A stretch of DNA of 64,000 nt from Eudoraea chungangensis. Its GTDB lineage: Bacteria; Bacteroidota; Bacteroidia; Flavobacteriales; Flavobacteriaceae. Position numbers and translations under genes: made by a program. How positions within the stretch are numbered: position 1 is the first letter of the stretch; the number at the start of each line of letters is the position of its first letter. This document shows positions 8,967-17,895 of this stretch, one piece after another. The stretch is taken from contig NZ_JARDUB010000004.1 in the NCBI RefSeq assembly GCF_029360665.1, positions 124,001 through 188,000 of the forward strand, given 5' to 3'. The notes below the pieces were generated by a model. That model saw only the letters and a list, made by a program, of their open reading frames with translations, was not told the origin of the DNA and did not search any database.

Positions 8967-8974
8967 ACTTTTTC

Positions 8975-9352
8975 TTAATCTTTAAGAATTTCTTCTGCTA
9001 TTTCAAGCATTTCATCCGGATCGAAGGGTTTCGTCATATATTTATTTGCACCCATTTCCAGACCTTTCTGCCTATCTACTTCCTGTCCTTTAGCAGTTAA
9101 TAAAATAATATAAACTTCATTTAAATTCAATTCTTTCTTGACCTTCTGACAGACCTCCATCCCATTCATCTTAGGCATCATCACATCGAGAAAAACCAAA
9201 TTAGGCTTCTCCTCCTGAATAATTTCTAAGGCTTGCTCCCCATTCTCAGCAAAAAGTAATTCTACACCCTCATCTTCGAGGTCTTCAAGGGTCTGCTCAA
9301 TAAGCATTCTTATATGGGCTTCATCGTCTACTATCAGCAATTTTTTATCCAT
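8975..9352 (-). CDS. Stand-alone response regulator receiver
   Basis: A 125-residue CheY-like single-domain receiver. All key residues are visible: the acidic pair in LIVDDEAHIR, the phospho-acceptor Asp in LVFLDVMMPKMNG, the Thr in IILLTAKG, and the Lys in MTKPFDPDEM. There is no output domain. The gene lies 25 bp downstream of the hybrid kinase and 8 bp upstream of the cyclase. It therefore probably relays phosphate from the kinase to a partner, possibly the GAF-cyclase by direct contact. That coupling is inferred from gene order only. Confidence 0.92.
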   Translation of the reverse strand: MDKKLLIVDDEAHIRMLIEQTLEDLEDEGVELLFAENGEQALEIIQEEKPNLVFLDVMMPKMNGMEVCQKVKKELNLNEVYIILLTAKGQEVDRQKGLEMGANKYMTKPFDPDEMLEIAEEILKD

Positions 9353-9377
9353 GTCTTTTTCTTATGAGTTAGTCTTT

Positions 9378-12300
9378 TTATTGGTAAACAAAGAACATAA
9401 CATTCTCCATACCTTTCTGAAATTTTAGTTCTTTTATTGTTTTCTCATCGCCATTTAATACGGAATTGAGCATAATAATATCAGGCTTTTGCGCAGTTGC
9501 TGTCTCTATTAGGTTATCCGGGTTTGCTTCCATTACCTTATAACCTCTTGCCGTTAAAACATCCGTTAAGGTTTTTACCGCAGAAACATCATCGTCGACC
9601 ACCAAAACTTTTTTCTTGGATACTCCTTGCTCTAAAAGTTCGTCTACTTCATGAAACAATTTTTCTGTATCTATAGGTTTGGTGAGATACCTGTCTACTC
9701 CTATTCTAAGGCCTCGTTCTTTATCCTGCACTATTGATAAGATAATGATAGGGATGTCCATAGTAGCCGGATCATTTTTCAAAACAGCTGCCACATCAAA
9801 TCCATTGATCTCCGGCATCATAACATCCAAAATAATTAGATCTGGTTTACTAATCCGTACCATATCTAAGGCTGCCTTGCCGTTGGCTGCTTCCTTTACC
9901 TGATAGCCAGCTTCTCCCAATTCTTGTCGCAATAAAGATCTAATCGGAGTATCGTCATCTACCACCAAAATGGTAGGTGTTTCTTCTAAATTCTTAAGTG
10001 AGGTATGTTTTATCTGTTTTTTAAGGCTCGTTAGAATTCGATCCAGTTGCATAGGCTGTTGGGAAGCTCCATCTCCCAGAGTAGGAATAGAAAAGAAGAA
10101 AGTACTGCCCACATTATACTCACTATTTAACCAGATTATACCTCCATGATGCTCAATAATCTCTCTACAAATGGGCAGTCCAAGTCCGGTTCCCTGAGGT
10201 TTGTCTGTAAGGGTATCCCCGGCCTGTCTAAAGCGCTCAAATATTTTATGCCTATCGTCGTCAGCTATGCCAATACCCGTATCCTGAATCTCAAAAATCA
10301 CCTGTCCTTTGTCTTCATAGGCATCGATAGTAATCTTTCCTTTCTCTGTAAATTTTACGGCATTAGAAAGTAAATTAATGACCACCTGAATTAGTTTGTC
10401 TTCGTCTCCACTTATCAAAGGCAGGTCTTCAGGAATATTTTTAATTAGTTCCAATTTTTTTTCCTCGAACAAACTAGAAGTTGCCGATACTGCTCTGCCA
10501 ATGACGTCTTGTATAAAAATGGGTTTAAAATTCCATTCCATTCTGCCAGATTCAATTTTAGCCAGATCCAAAACGTCATTAATTAAGCTAGTGAGACGTT
10601 CCCCCTCAGAAACCACTACATTTAGGTTTTCACTTACCTGTTTCATGGTACGTTTTATTTTCTGATCTTCTACATTAACTGCCGGGAAGATTTTATCTTC
10701 TAAACGTTTCCTGATTATTTTGGCAAACCCCAGAACAGAGGTGAGAGGAGTCCTAAGTTCGTGACTTACGGTAGATAAAAAAGCACTTTTAGCCTCGTTA
10801 GCATCTTCTGCTTTGGCTTTGGCAACCTTGGCATCTTCAAAAAGTTCTGCATTATGCAGGGCAACACCCACATTAATTGCAATAGTATTTAAAAGACGTT
10901 TATCTTCATCGTTAAATCTACTCTCCTGTTCTGTACTTTGTACACTTAGCACTCCAATAATGCTATCTTCTACTGGAATAGGAACTCCCAAATATGATAT
11001 GGCCTGTTTCCCTGTTTGTTCAATACCACTTTTCTCATATTCGGCAGTGATATCCGTATCCTTATTGATTAATAAGGCTTTTCCGGTTTGAATTATTTTG
11101 GAGGTAAGACCTTCTCCATATTTCATTGGTTCCATATTATCTCCATCCTGGTAGGGGAAATCAATAATATTGGTAGCCGGGTCCAAAAGAGCCAAGTAGG
11201 TAATGTCGGAGTTAAACAAGTCTTTCATCTTGTTACCCACCAACTGAATTAATTCCTTTAATTCAATTTTTTCGGTAAGCGCCTTACTCACCTGATTTAC
11301 AGTGGCTAATTCGTTAAGACGTTGGTTGGCTTCTCTGGTACGTTCTTCTACCCTTTCCTCCAATTCCTTTTGCTGCTTAATTAATATATTGGTACGTGTT
11401 TTTACAATAGCGTACACTATGGCTAAGAAACCTAGTACATACAATACATAAGCCCACCAGGTTCTATACCAGGGTGCCGCTATGCTAAAGTCAATTGATT
11501 TTTCTTCAGAAATATTACCATATACATTCTGTGCCTTTACTTTAAACGAATATTTTCCCGGGGGTAGATTGATATATTCCCGTGAACTTTGTTTACTCCA
11601 TTCTGACCAATTTTCATCAAGACCTACCAATTGCGTACTGTATTGCATTTCCTTTTGTCCAATAAAAAGAGGGGCCGCATAACTAATGTTAACACTGTTA
11701 TTCGCATAGGGCACCTTCAGATTTTGTGGCACCTCTATATTTCCTGCATATAAAGTAGAATCACCAGCAATAGAAAAGTTCCGGATTTCAACATTGAAAT
11801 TAGGAACAAAGGGTTTGGATAGATCTCCTTCATATCGTATTACTCCACCTGGTCCAATAAACCATGCTAATTGCGTATTGTCGTCTTTCGTCTTCTCCAA
11901 ATAAATATTCCAAATTCTATTATTCTTGAGTTCTTTGAAGGTTTCTGTATTAATTGAAAAGTCGCCATTTTCATCCTTGGATGCCACCATTAATCCGCCA
12001 CCAACATCGAACCAATAATTACCCCTATCATCTTTTACTAATCCTGTTCCTTGCCTATTAAAGTCTATATATTCTTGAAAAAAGAAATCTTCTCTTTTCA
12101 CAAATCGATTATCTTCCTCATTAAACGCATATACTTCCTCTACCTCGCTTGCCCAAAAGGCTATTTCATCATCAATTCTTCCAAAAAACATTCTAGAAGC
12201 AGGTAGGCCATCTTCCCTATCGTAATAAACAAACTCGGAAGCAGCGAAATCTAAATTTCCATCAACTATCTTGGGATAAAACCGTATTACCTGATTATCC

Positions 12301-13763
12301 TCTGTTGATTCTACCCACAAGCTTCCGTCACTAGCTTCGGTCATATTAGCACTACTTCTAATTCTTTCATTTGTTGAAGATTCCTCGTTTAATTGATTTT
12401 TTATCTCGTCGTAATAAAAACTTATAATACCCTGTTGATGAGAAACATATATGCGGTTTGGATCCGATTCGGATTGATATAGCACCCCTGCCCTAAAATC
12501 ATAATCAATATTCTCTCGAATATAACGAAATGTCTTCCCCGTAATCTCGATAAGCCCCATTCCATTGGTCCCAAGGTAAAGTTTGTCATTTAACTCCAAA
12601 AAATTCGTCCCCTGCCCAAAAGTCCCCGGAATAGACTTAATCATCTTTTCTTTTTCATCTAAATAGGCAACTCCATCATTATTACTTAAGTACAAGACCC
12701 CATTAAATCTGTATACATCGTTTACAACATTTGTTGACAGGCCCATATCGGAGTCTATCAAGGTAAAATTGGAACTTAAATTGGATGTGGATATCCCATT
12801 TAACAACATCAACCAAAGAACCCCCCTCGAATCCACATAAACATAGTCTACACTACCATCCTGTAATCCATTTGCCGTAGTGTACTTCTGTATAAGTTTG
12901 CCATCATGACTCATTAAATACGCCCCATCGCTAAACGTATTTAGAATGTAGCTTCCATCATCTAATGCAACGCCAGGCAAATACAACCTGTCTTTAACAT
13001 ATTCATCTAGTTCCGTCTTAAAGGGACTGAATTTCTCGCCATTATATAGGTAAAAACCTTGTGTTCTTGTTCCAATTAGAAGATTTGTGTCATCATAGGG
13101 CAGGATGGAATAAATACGCTCACTTGCAAAAGCTTCACCACCCGGAACAAGTTCAAAAGTATCATCATCTTTTAAAATACAAAGGCCAACTCCCCAAATT
13201 CTGAGATAGTAAACATTATTTACTACATTACCTACATGATAACCATCTTTTGAAGTAATTACCTTCATCGTTTCGCCATCCCATGCGTATAGTTTAAACT
13301 CTGTACGGAATATAACACGCCCTTTGTAATAGTCAATTTCCCAAACGTCTTTAAATACGCGATGCTCTTCGGGGATTTCATCTAATAAAGTCTTATAGTG
13401 ATATTCTCCTTTTTCATCTGTTTCTATATAACCCATTTCGCCCACACCTCCAACATGAATCACACCATTGCCATCTTTTCTTAAAGACCGAACACCACCT
13501 ATTCTGGTGAGTTCTATAGTGTTCCAGTTTATACCATCATACTGTAAAATACCAGATCCATTGGCAAAATACATAACTCCATTATTATCTTCTAAGGCCC
13601 ACCAGTTTGAAGGAGATGCACCATAGTCCTGGTATCTATAATTGGTGATTAAAGGTTTCCCCAGCTGTTCTTGCGCAAAACTGCTGCTAATGGATAAACA
13701 AAAAAGAAGGAAGAGAATAAAGGAGACAGGGGTTTTTAAAAGAGAAAACGTGGTCTTTTTCAT
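9378..13763 (-). CDS. Hybrid two-component sensor kinase with propeller sensor, GAF and two receivers
   Basis: A 1461-residue hybrid kinase. Domain order: signal peptide (1-30), two-component-regulator propeller repeats (about 35-660), Y_Y_Y domain (about 695-760), transmembrane helix (about 764-788), coiled coil, GAF (about 808-985), HisKA with the phospho-His in FLSTVSHELRTPL (near 1001), HATPase (N box LIQVVINLLSNAVKF, G box GTGLGLPICREI, about 1100-1220), receiver 1 (about 1263-1380, Asp in LIILDVMMPE), and a short receiver 2 (about 1384-1461). Receiver 2 has Asn at the acceptor position (N1433, in IIMLNSVLNG) and ends before the usual Lys. Unlike typical Bacteroidota hybrid kinases it has no AraC output domain. 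Output probably goes to the separate receiver and cyclase just downstream. Confidence 0.93.
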   Translation of the reverse strand: MKKTTFSLLKTPVSFILFLLFCLSISSSFAQEQLGKPLITNYRYQDYGASPSNWWALEDNNGVMYFANGSGILQYDGINWNTIELTRIGGVRSLRKDGNGVIHVGGVGEMGYIETDEKGEYHYKTLLDEIPEEHRVFKDVWEIDYYKGRVIFRTEFKLYAWDGETMKVITSKDGYHVGNVVNNVYYLRIWGVGLCILKDDDTFELVPGGEAFASERIYSILPYDDTNLLIGTRTQGFYLYNGEKFSPFKTELDEYVKDRLYLPGVALDDGSYILNTFSDGAYLMSHDGKLIQKYTTANGLQDGSVDYVYVDSRGVLWLMLLNGISTSNLSSNFTLIDSDMGLSTNVVNDVYRFNGVLYLSNNDGVAYLDEKEKMIKSIPGTFGQGTNFLELNDKLYLGTNGMGLIEITGKTFRYIRENIDYDFRAGVLYQSESDPNRIYVSHQQGIISFYYDEIKNQLNEESSTNERIRSSANMTEASDGSLWVESTEDNQVIRFYPKIVDGNLDFAASEFVYYDREDGLPASRMFFGRIDDEIAFWASEVEEVYAFNEEDNRFVKREDFFFQEYIDFNRQGTGLVKDDRGNYWFDVGGGLMVASKDENGDFSINTETFKELKNNRIWNIYLEKTKDDNTQLAWFIGPGGVIRYEGDLSKPFVPNFNVEIRNFSIAGDSTLYAGNIEVPQNLKVPYANNSVNISYAAPLFIGQKEMQYSTQLVGLDENWSEWSKQSSREYINLPPGKYSFKVKAQNVYGNISEEKSIDFSIAAPWYRTWWAYVLYVLGFLAIVYAIVKTRTNILIKQQKELEERVEERTREANQRLNELATVNQVSKALTEKIELKELIQLVGNKMKDLFNSDITYLALLDPATNIIDFPYQDGDNMEPMKYGEGLTSKIIQTGKALLINKDTDITAEYEKSGIEQTGKQAISYLGVPIPVEDSIIGVLSVQSTEQESRFNDEDKRLLNTIAINVGVALHNAELFEDAKVAKAKAEDANEAKSAFLSTVSHELRTPLTSVLGFAKIIRKRLEDKIFPAVNVEDQKIKRTMKQVSENLNVVVSEGERLTSLINDVLDLAKIESGRMEWNFKPIFIQDVIGRAVSATSSLFEEKKLELIKNIPEDLPLISGDEDKLIQVVINLLSNAVKFTEKGKITIDAYEDKGQVIFEIQDTGIGIADDDRHKIFERFRQAGDTLTDKPQGTGLGLPICREIIEHHGGIIWLNSEYNVGSTFFFSIPTLGDGASQQPMQLDRILTSLKKQIKHTSLKNLEETPTILVVDDDTPIRSLLRQELGEAGYQVKEAANGKAALDMVRISKPDLIILDVMMPEINGFDVAAVLKNDPATMDIPIIILSIVQDKERGLRIGVDRYLTKPIDTEKLFHEVDELLEQGVSKKKVLVVDDDVSAVKTLTDVLTARGYKVMEANPDNLIETATAQKPDIIMLNSVLNGDEKTIKELKFQKGMENVMFFVYQ

Positions 13764-13994
13764 ATAGGTGGTTGGTTTAATTCTTATCTGATTAGGAGGC
13801 TCATATCTCCTATTCTCTAAAAATAGGGAATAAACTCCTTATAATATAATTTGTTAAAAAAAACATCCAGAGGTAATATCCCCAGAAAAATTTAGTTGCG
13901 TTTAACTATTCAAAAAAGCGTTTAAAACCATCCATTTTAAAGACGTCCATTCATCGGATAAAGTGACTTAGTTTTTAGTCGTACGGTTCTTTCT

Positions 13995-14073
13995 AAGGGC
14001 TTTTGCTCAAAAACCTATGAATTTTTGCTAGGGTAAAAGCCCTACTTTTTAAAAAACCTATGAATTATTACTA
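13995..14073 (+). promoter_or_regulatory. Repeat-rich element upstream of the PD40/PorP pair
   Basis: The 372-bp divergent gap (13764-14135) has an ordered set of repeats. AGGGCTTTT (13996-14004) pairs perfectly with AAAAGCCCT (14035-14043). AAAAACCTATGAATT occurs at 14009-14023 and again at 14052-14066, a direct repeat with a 43-bp period. Each copy continues with a similar TTTTGCTA or ATTACTA. The element ends about 60 bp before the start at 14136. It could be a regulator-binding array or a structured leader. The rest of the gap shows no gene. Confidence 0.4.
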
Positions 14074-14135
14074 AGTACCTAAAGCAGTCAATTCTGCAAC
14101 TTTGAATTCATAAATAACCCAAATCTCAATATACT

Positions 14136-15419
14136 ATGAATACAGTTCTACTTAACAGACTTACTCTTTGTAGTTTTCTGATGTTCTTTAGTCTTTCGGT
14201 TTTTGCACAGAAGACGAAAAGCTCCCCTGCCCATGCCGATCTTATTAAGGAGGCGAATAAACGTATCAGTGACTACCAGGAATTATCCTCGATGGGATAC
14301 GATGATGTTCAGATTTTTCAAGACCTGGGAAATGTAAACTTTCTAGTGGAAAACTTTGAAGCAGCCGTATTCTGGTATAATAAATTAATACAAATCAGTA
14401 AAGACGGTGTTATTGGTCCCGGATACTACGAAAGATATCAGTATGCGCTGGAACAGACCAACCCAACCACATCGGCCTCCTCCCTTCCACCAGGAAAGGA
14501 TTGGTATACCTCCATTAAGGCAGATTATGAAAAAAGAAATAAATCGTATAAGGATTTGCCATATGGAGCATTGGAAACTGCATCTTTTGAAACCAATTCC
14601 AGGGATAATTCTACCCCTAGTCATGAAGATTTTGCAGCGCTCGATTTTACCGATGAAGAATTTAGTTACCCCACATCTGGTAAAATGGATCCTTTTGAAA
14701 ATATCATGGAAACCGCCATTAGTGTTACCAAAGATGGGAATACCGCCTATTTCAGCAAAGGGATCTACATTGAACCTAAATTTGGAATCTTTTCTAAAGA
14801 TCAATTAGTTCACAAAATATATGAGGCCAAACGCGTTAATGGTAAGTGGAGCCAAATTAGGGAAATAGCCCTGGCTCCCAAATATTTTTCGTCTATGAAT
14901 CCTACTATTTCCGCAGACGGAAAACGCCTTTTCTTTGCCTCTAATATGCCTGGTACTTATGGAAAATTCGACATTTATGTTGCCGATAAAAATAAGGACG
15001 GTTCTTTTGGAGTTGCAAAAAACCTGGGAGAAAAAGTGAATACCAAAAAAGACGATCTCTACCCAAAACTTTCCAATGGTAATCTCTTGTTTTTTGCATC
15101 GAATGGCAGAAAAGGCTATGGTGGCCTAGACGTTTACATGGTACAGGTAGACCAAAAAAAGGTTGGAAAATCTGTAAACCTTGGTGCACCCATTAATAGT
15201 GTGCAGGACGATTTTGGGATCATGCTAGAAACCGATACTAATTCGGGTTATGTGATGACCAACAGAGGAAATGCGGATAAGAAACTACACAAAGTGGCAT
15301 TCACTATTCAGCCAGACCGCGATAAAGAAATAAACACACAAAGAAATCAAAAGATTTTTAACGCCCTTCACAGCGATATTCAGATAGACTATTCGAACAC
15401 AGTATTTGAAGACCAGTAA
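14136..15419 (+). CDS. PD40-repeat exported protein, partner of PorP/SprF protein
   Basis: A 427-residue exported protein with signal peptide SFLMFFSLSVFAQ. Residues 30-115 look like TPR helices (DLGNVNFLVENFEAAVFWYN). Residues 185-385 carry PD40/WD40-like beta repeats such as NPTISADGKRLFFASNMPG and KLSNGNLLFFASNGRKGYGG. In flavobacteria this layout usually continues into a C-terminal OmpA peptidoglycan-binding domain. Here the OmpA part is absent and the protein ends about 35 residues after the repeats. The next gene, 14 bp downstream, is a PorP/SprF protein, so they form an operon. A function in type IX secretion or gliding-type envelope structures is likely only by family association. Confidence 0.82.
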   Translation: MNTVLLNRLTLCSFLMFFSLSVFAQKTKSSPAHADLIKEANKRISDYQELSSMGYDDVQIFQDLGNVNFLVENFEAAVFWYNKLIQISKDGVIGPGYYERYQYALEQTNPTTSASSLPPGKDWYTSIKADYEKRNKSYKDLPYGALETASFETNSRDNSTPSHEDFAALDFTDEEFSYPTSGKMDPFENIMETAISVTKDGNTAYFSKGIYIEPKFGIFSKDQLVHKIYEAKRVNGKWSQIREIALAPKYFSSMNPTISADGKRLFFASNMPGTYGKFDIYVADKNKDGSFGVAKNLGEKVNTKKDDLYPKLSNGNLLFFASNGRKGYGGLDVYMVQVDQKKVGKSVNLGAPINSVQDDFGIMLETDTNSGYVMTNRGNADKKLHKVAFTIQPDRDKEINTQRNQKIFNALHSDIQIDYSNTVFEDQ

Positions 15420-15433
15420 TAAAACGCCATAGT

Positions 15434-17341
15434 ATGATCCAGAAAAACTACTTTTTAAGAAGGGCATCTATCTTTGTTTTATTTAGCATAGCCCTAGGTA
15501 TAAGCACAATTTTTGCTCAGGAAGGAATTCCTGAACTGAGCTCCAGTACTTCGTACCACAATCAATTGTTCTTTAACAGGTTTCTGATTAACCCTACTTT
15601 TTCTTTGGTAAGAGAAGACAAGTCTTACTTGAATATCTTACATAGAAACGAGTACGCCACCTTTGATGACAATAGACAAAACTATTTTATTGGGTTTAGC
15701 AATAAACTTAATAACAATACTGCTCTAGGGCTTAGTCTTTATAGCCAATGGTCTGGTGTAATACAGGAATTTGGTATTAATGCAAATTATGCCACTTCGG
15801 TTCAATTGGGAGAAAAGAGCAAGTTAACTTTTGGTACCAATGTCACCTATTTAACCGAAGGTATTGATTCTAACCGAGCTATATCTACGGTAGACGATCC
15901 CGAATTGCTAGGGTCCAGAAAAGAAAACAAGCTGGCCATACAGCCTGGAGTAACCTTGTCTATGGGACAATTCGATTTTGGTCTTTACGCTGAAGATTTG
16001 TTAAAATACAATCAGACCACCGATGAATTCTCTACCAATTTAAACGCCCAAAGTGTAAAAGCATCACTGCAGTATACACATGCCTTTATGGCCAGAACCG
16101 GCCTATTCGCCTTTGCCCGACTTATGCCTATGGTACAAATAGGCCAAAATTTAGACAATAGCATAGCCTATTTGGGAACGGTTTTGTTAGACCTTCCTAA
16201 ATATGGATGGCTTCAGGCAGCAGTGGATGACGAATTTGGGATGTCTATGGGATTGGGTTTTAATTTAAGTAACAAACTTTCCCTAGGCTATTTAATGGAG
16301 AAAAACTTTATGCAGGATACGGGCAATCTGGGATGGAACCACGAGCTTTTACTCGCATATACCTTTAAAAATACAGGTCCTATTGGGGAGAAAGGGATAG
16401 TAATGGATACAGATCAAAACAGAATTGATGAAATAGTTCGAAATTACGAAGAGCAAATTGCAGCTTTAAAAGCCGAATACGAATCAGCGAATAATAAGGA
16501 TCCTTACTTAAGAGAAGATATTGCTATGTTAGAACAAGAAAGTAAGGAGTTCGTGAAAAGCGAAAAGAGTACGTCTAACACTGAAATCAAATCTGATAAT
16601 CTTGTAGATAATAGTAAAAAGAGCAAAAAGAAATCAAAAAAATCCGGTCTTTTAAAAGAGGATATAAACCTTGCTATGGCAGATGCTGAAGCCATGGGAT
16701 ATGAGAATACTTCAGAAATAAATTCAATGGTTTATGAGAACAGACTAATACTAGATCAGCTTATTCTACGACAAGACTCTATTGAAAAAGCGAGGAATCA
16801 GGACATGGAAAGAAGGTTTGAAACCATTGTCAGGCTTTTAAGAAGTGATGTAGAAAAAAAGAAAACGGAAAGTCCATCTGACTTTATAGCACCACAAAAG
16901 CAAGAAATGGTTGCAGAAGCAGCGCCACAACGAGTTAAGAAAACAGAACTAAAAGAAATAGTTGCAGAAACCAAGCCCGTACGTAGTATAAGGCCAGAGT
17001 ATAATGATCCTAAAGACTTTGTAACTCCACCAATTAAAATTCTAAACCAGGCAGATATTGTTGGTGCCAAGACCGGATATTATGTAATTGCTAATGTTTA
17101 TAGCAATAAAAAATATCTGGAAATCTTTGTTGAAAGCCTAAAGACTCAAGGGTTAAATCCAAAAAAATTCTATAATAGAGAGAATGGCTTACACTATGTT
17201 TATTTAGCCGATTATGAGGTAAAACAGGAAGCAGAAATGGCTTATGTATCTCATTTGGATGGAAAATACGCTGAAGAAAAATGGATTATGTCTGTAGAGA
17301 ATCCTACTACCACGGCTCAGATTATGTTCGAAGATGAATGA
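15434..17341 (+). CDS. PorP/SprF-family outer membrane protein with C-terminal SPOR-like domain
   Basis: A 635-residue protein. Signal peptide (VLFSIALGISTIFAQ) is followed by a PorP/SprF beta-barrel domain (about 30-320), beginning with the family pattern YHNQLFFNRFLINPTFSLV. The middle (about 325-530) is charged and probably coiled-coil, with a Lys/Ser cluster. The C-terminus (about 543-620) looks like a SPOR domain: KTGYYVIANVYSNKKYLEIF, then a GLNPKKFY and YVYLADYE pattern. Other PorP proteins (about 300 residues) lack this extension. SPOR domains bind peptidoglycan lacking stem peptides, so this barrel may carry its own cell-wall anchor. It is co-transcribed with the PD40 gene, whose usual OmpA anchor is missing. 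Confidence 0.87.
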   Translation: MIQKNYFLRRASIFVLFSIALGISTIFAQEGIPELSSSTSYHNQLFFNRFLINPTFSLVREDKSYLNILHRNEYATFDDNRQNYFIGFSNKLNNNTALGLSLYSQWSGVIQEFGINANYATSVQLGEKSKLTFGTNVTYLTEGIDSNRAISTVDDPELLGSRKENKLAIQPGVTLSMGQFDFGLYAEDLLKYNQTTDEFSTNLNAQSVKASLQYTHAFMARTGLFAFARLMPMVQIGQNLDNSIAYLGTVLLDLPKYGWLQAAVDDEFGMSMGLGFNLSNKLSLGYLMEKNFMQDTGNLGWNHELLLAYTFKNTGPIGEKGIVMDTDQNRIDEIVRNYEEQIAALKAEYESANNKDPYLREDIAMLEQESKEFVKSEKSTSNTEIKSDNLVDNSKKSKKKSKKSGLLKEDINLAMADAEAMGYENTSEINSMVYENRLILDQLILRQDSIEKARNQDMERRFETIVRLLRSDVEKKKTESPSDFIAPQKQEMVAEAAPQRVKKTELKEIVAETKPVRSIRPEYNDPKDFVTPPIKILNQADIVGAKTGYYVIANVYSNKKYLEIFVESLKTQGLNPKKFYNRENGLHYVYLADYEVKQEAEMAYVSHLDGKYAEEKWIMSVENPTTTAQIMFEDE

Positions 17342-17352
17342 TTTGGGTTTCC

Positions 17353-17419
17353 GGACCTAACCTACAACTAGTCTCGCTGCGTTTATATCCACTAGAACTG
17401 AGGCTAGTTGCGTTGGTCC
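17353..17419 (+). other. Long imperfect stem-loop after the PorP gene
   Basis: GGACC at 17353-17357 pairs with GGTCC at 17415-17419. Further in, CAACTAGTCTC (17365-17375) pairs with GAGGCTAGTTG (17400-17410) with one wobble, leaving a 24-base loop. The structure begins 12 bp after the PorP stop codon. No T-run follows, so it is not a standard terminator; it may stabilise or process the message. The remaining DNA up to 17895 shows only a possible 32-codon reading frame at 17581-17679 that I cannot support as a gene. Confidence 0.4.
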
Positions 17420-17895
17420 ATTTGCTCTCAACCAACGACATCTTTCGATAATTATTGTTAAAAAAGAAGTGCATTTGAACGAAAATACGGACGAAAAGAG
17501 TAGGCTACATACAATTTTTGGTATATTTCGACAACCAAAGAATAAAAAAAGAATAAATAGTAACCCCAAAACCTTACCGTATGGAATCTAATTTTTACCT
17601 ACAAAAATCTTCCGAGAATTGCTCCTTACCAACAGGCAACTCGCCAACTCTTTTTAATAACAATTTAAGCAACTGCTAAAGTCTATTTGGATTAATAGTA
17701 AAAGCGCAGACCGAGTATTTTCTATTCTCAAAACTTAGATTCTTTATCTTCCTAAACTACCCTTAGGAGTCTTGTATGCTGCGTTTTTTATGATATACTC
17801 TTTATGGTTGAGGTCTATAAACAATAGGCCAATTGACCAATAGGGGACAGAATGAATTTTTTAAAAACAAAATTTCACTCAAAAAAACTATCATC

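Noticed and set aside
14385-14804. Long open frames on both strands inside the PD40 gene
   Set aside because: They are fully contained in a gene with clear homology and signal peptide; their peptides show no family features.
17357-17569. Minus-strand frame with a lipobox-like FLFFGC start
   Set aside because: It covers the stem-loop and A/T-rich DNA; the 70-residue product has no mature domain and no neighbour on that strand.
17581-17679. 32-codon frame starting MESNFYLQKS
   Set aside because: Too short to support from sequence alone; no clear start signal or conservation can be judged here.
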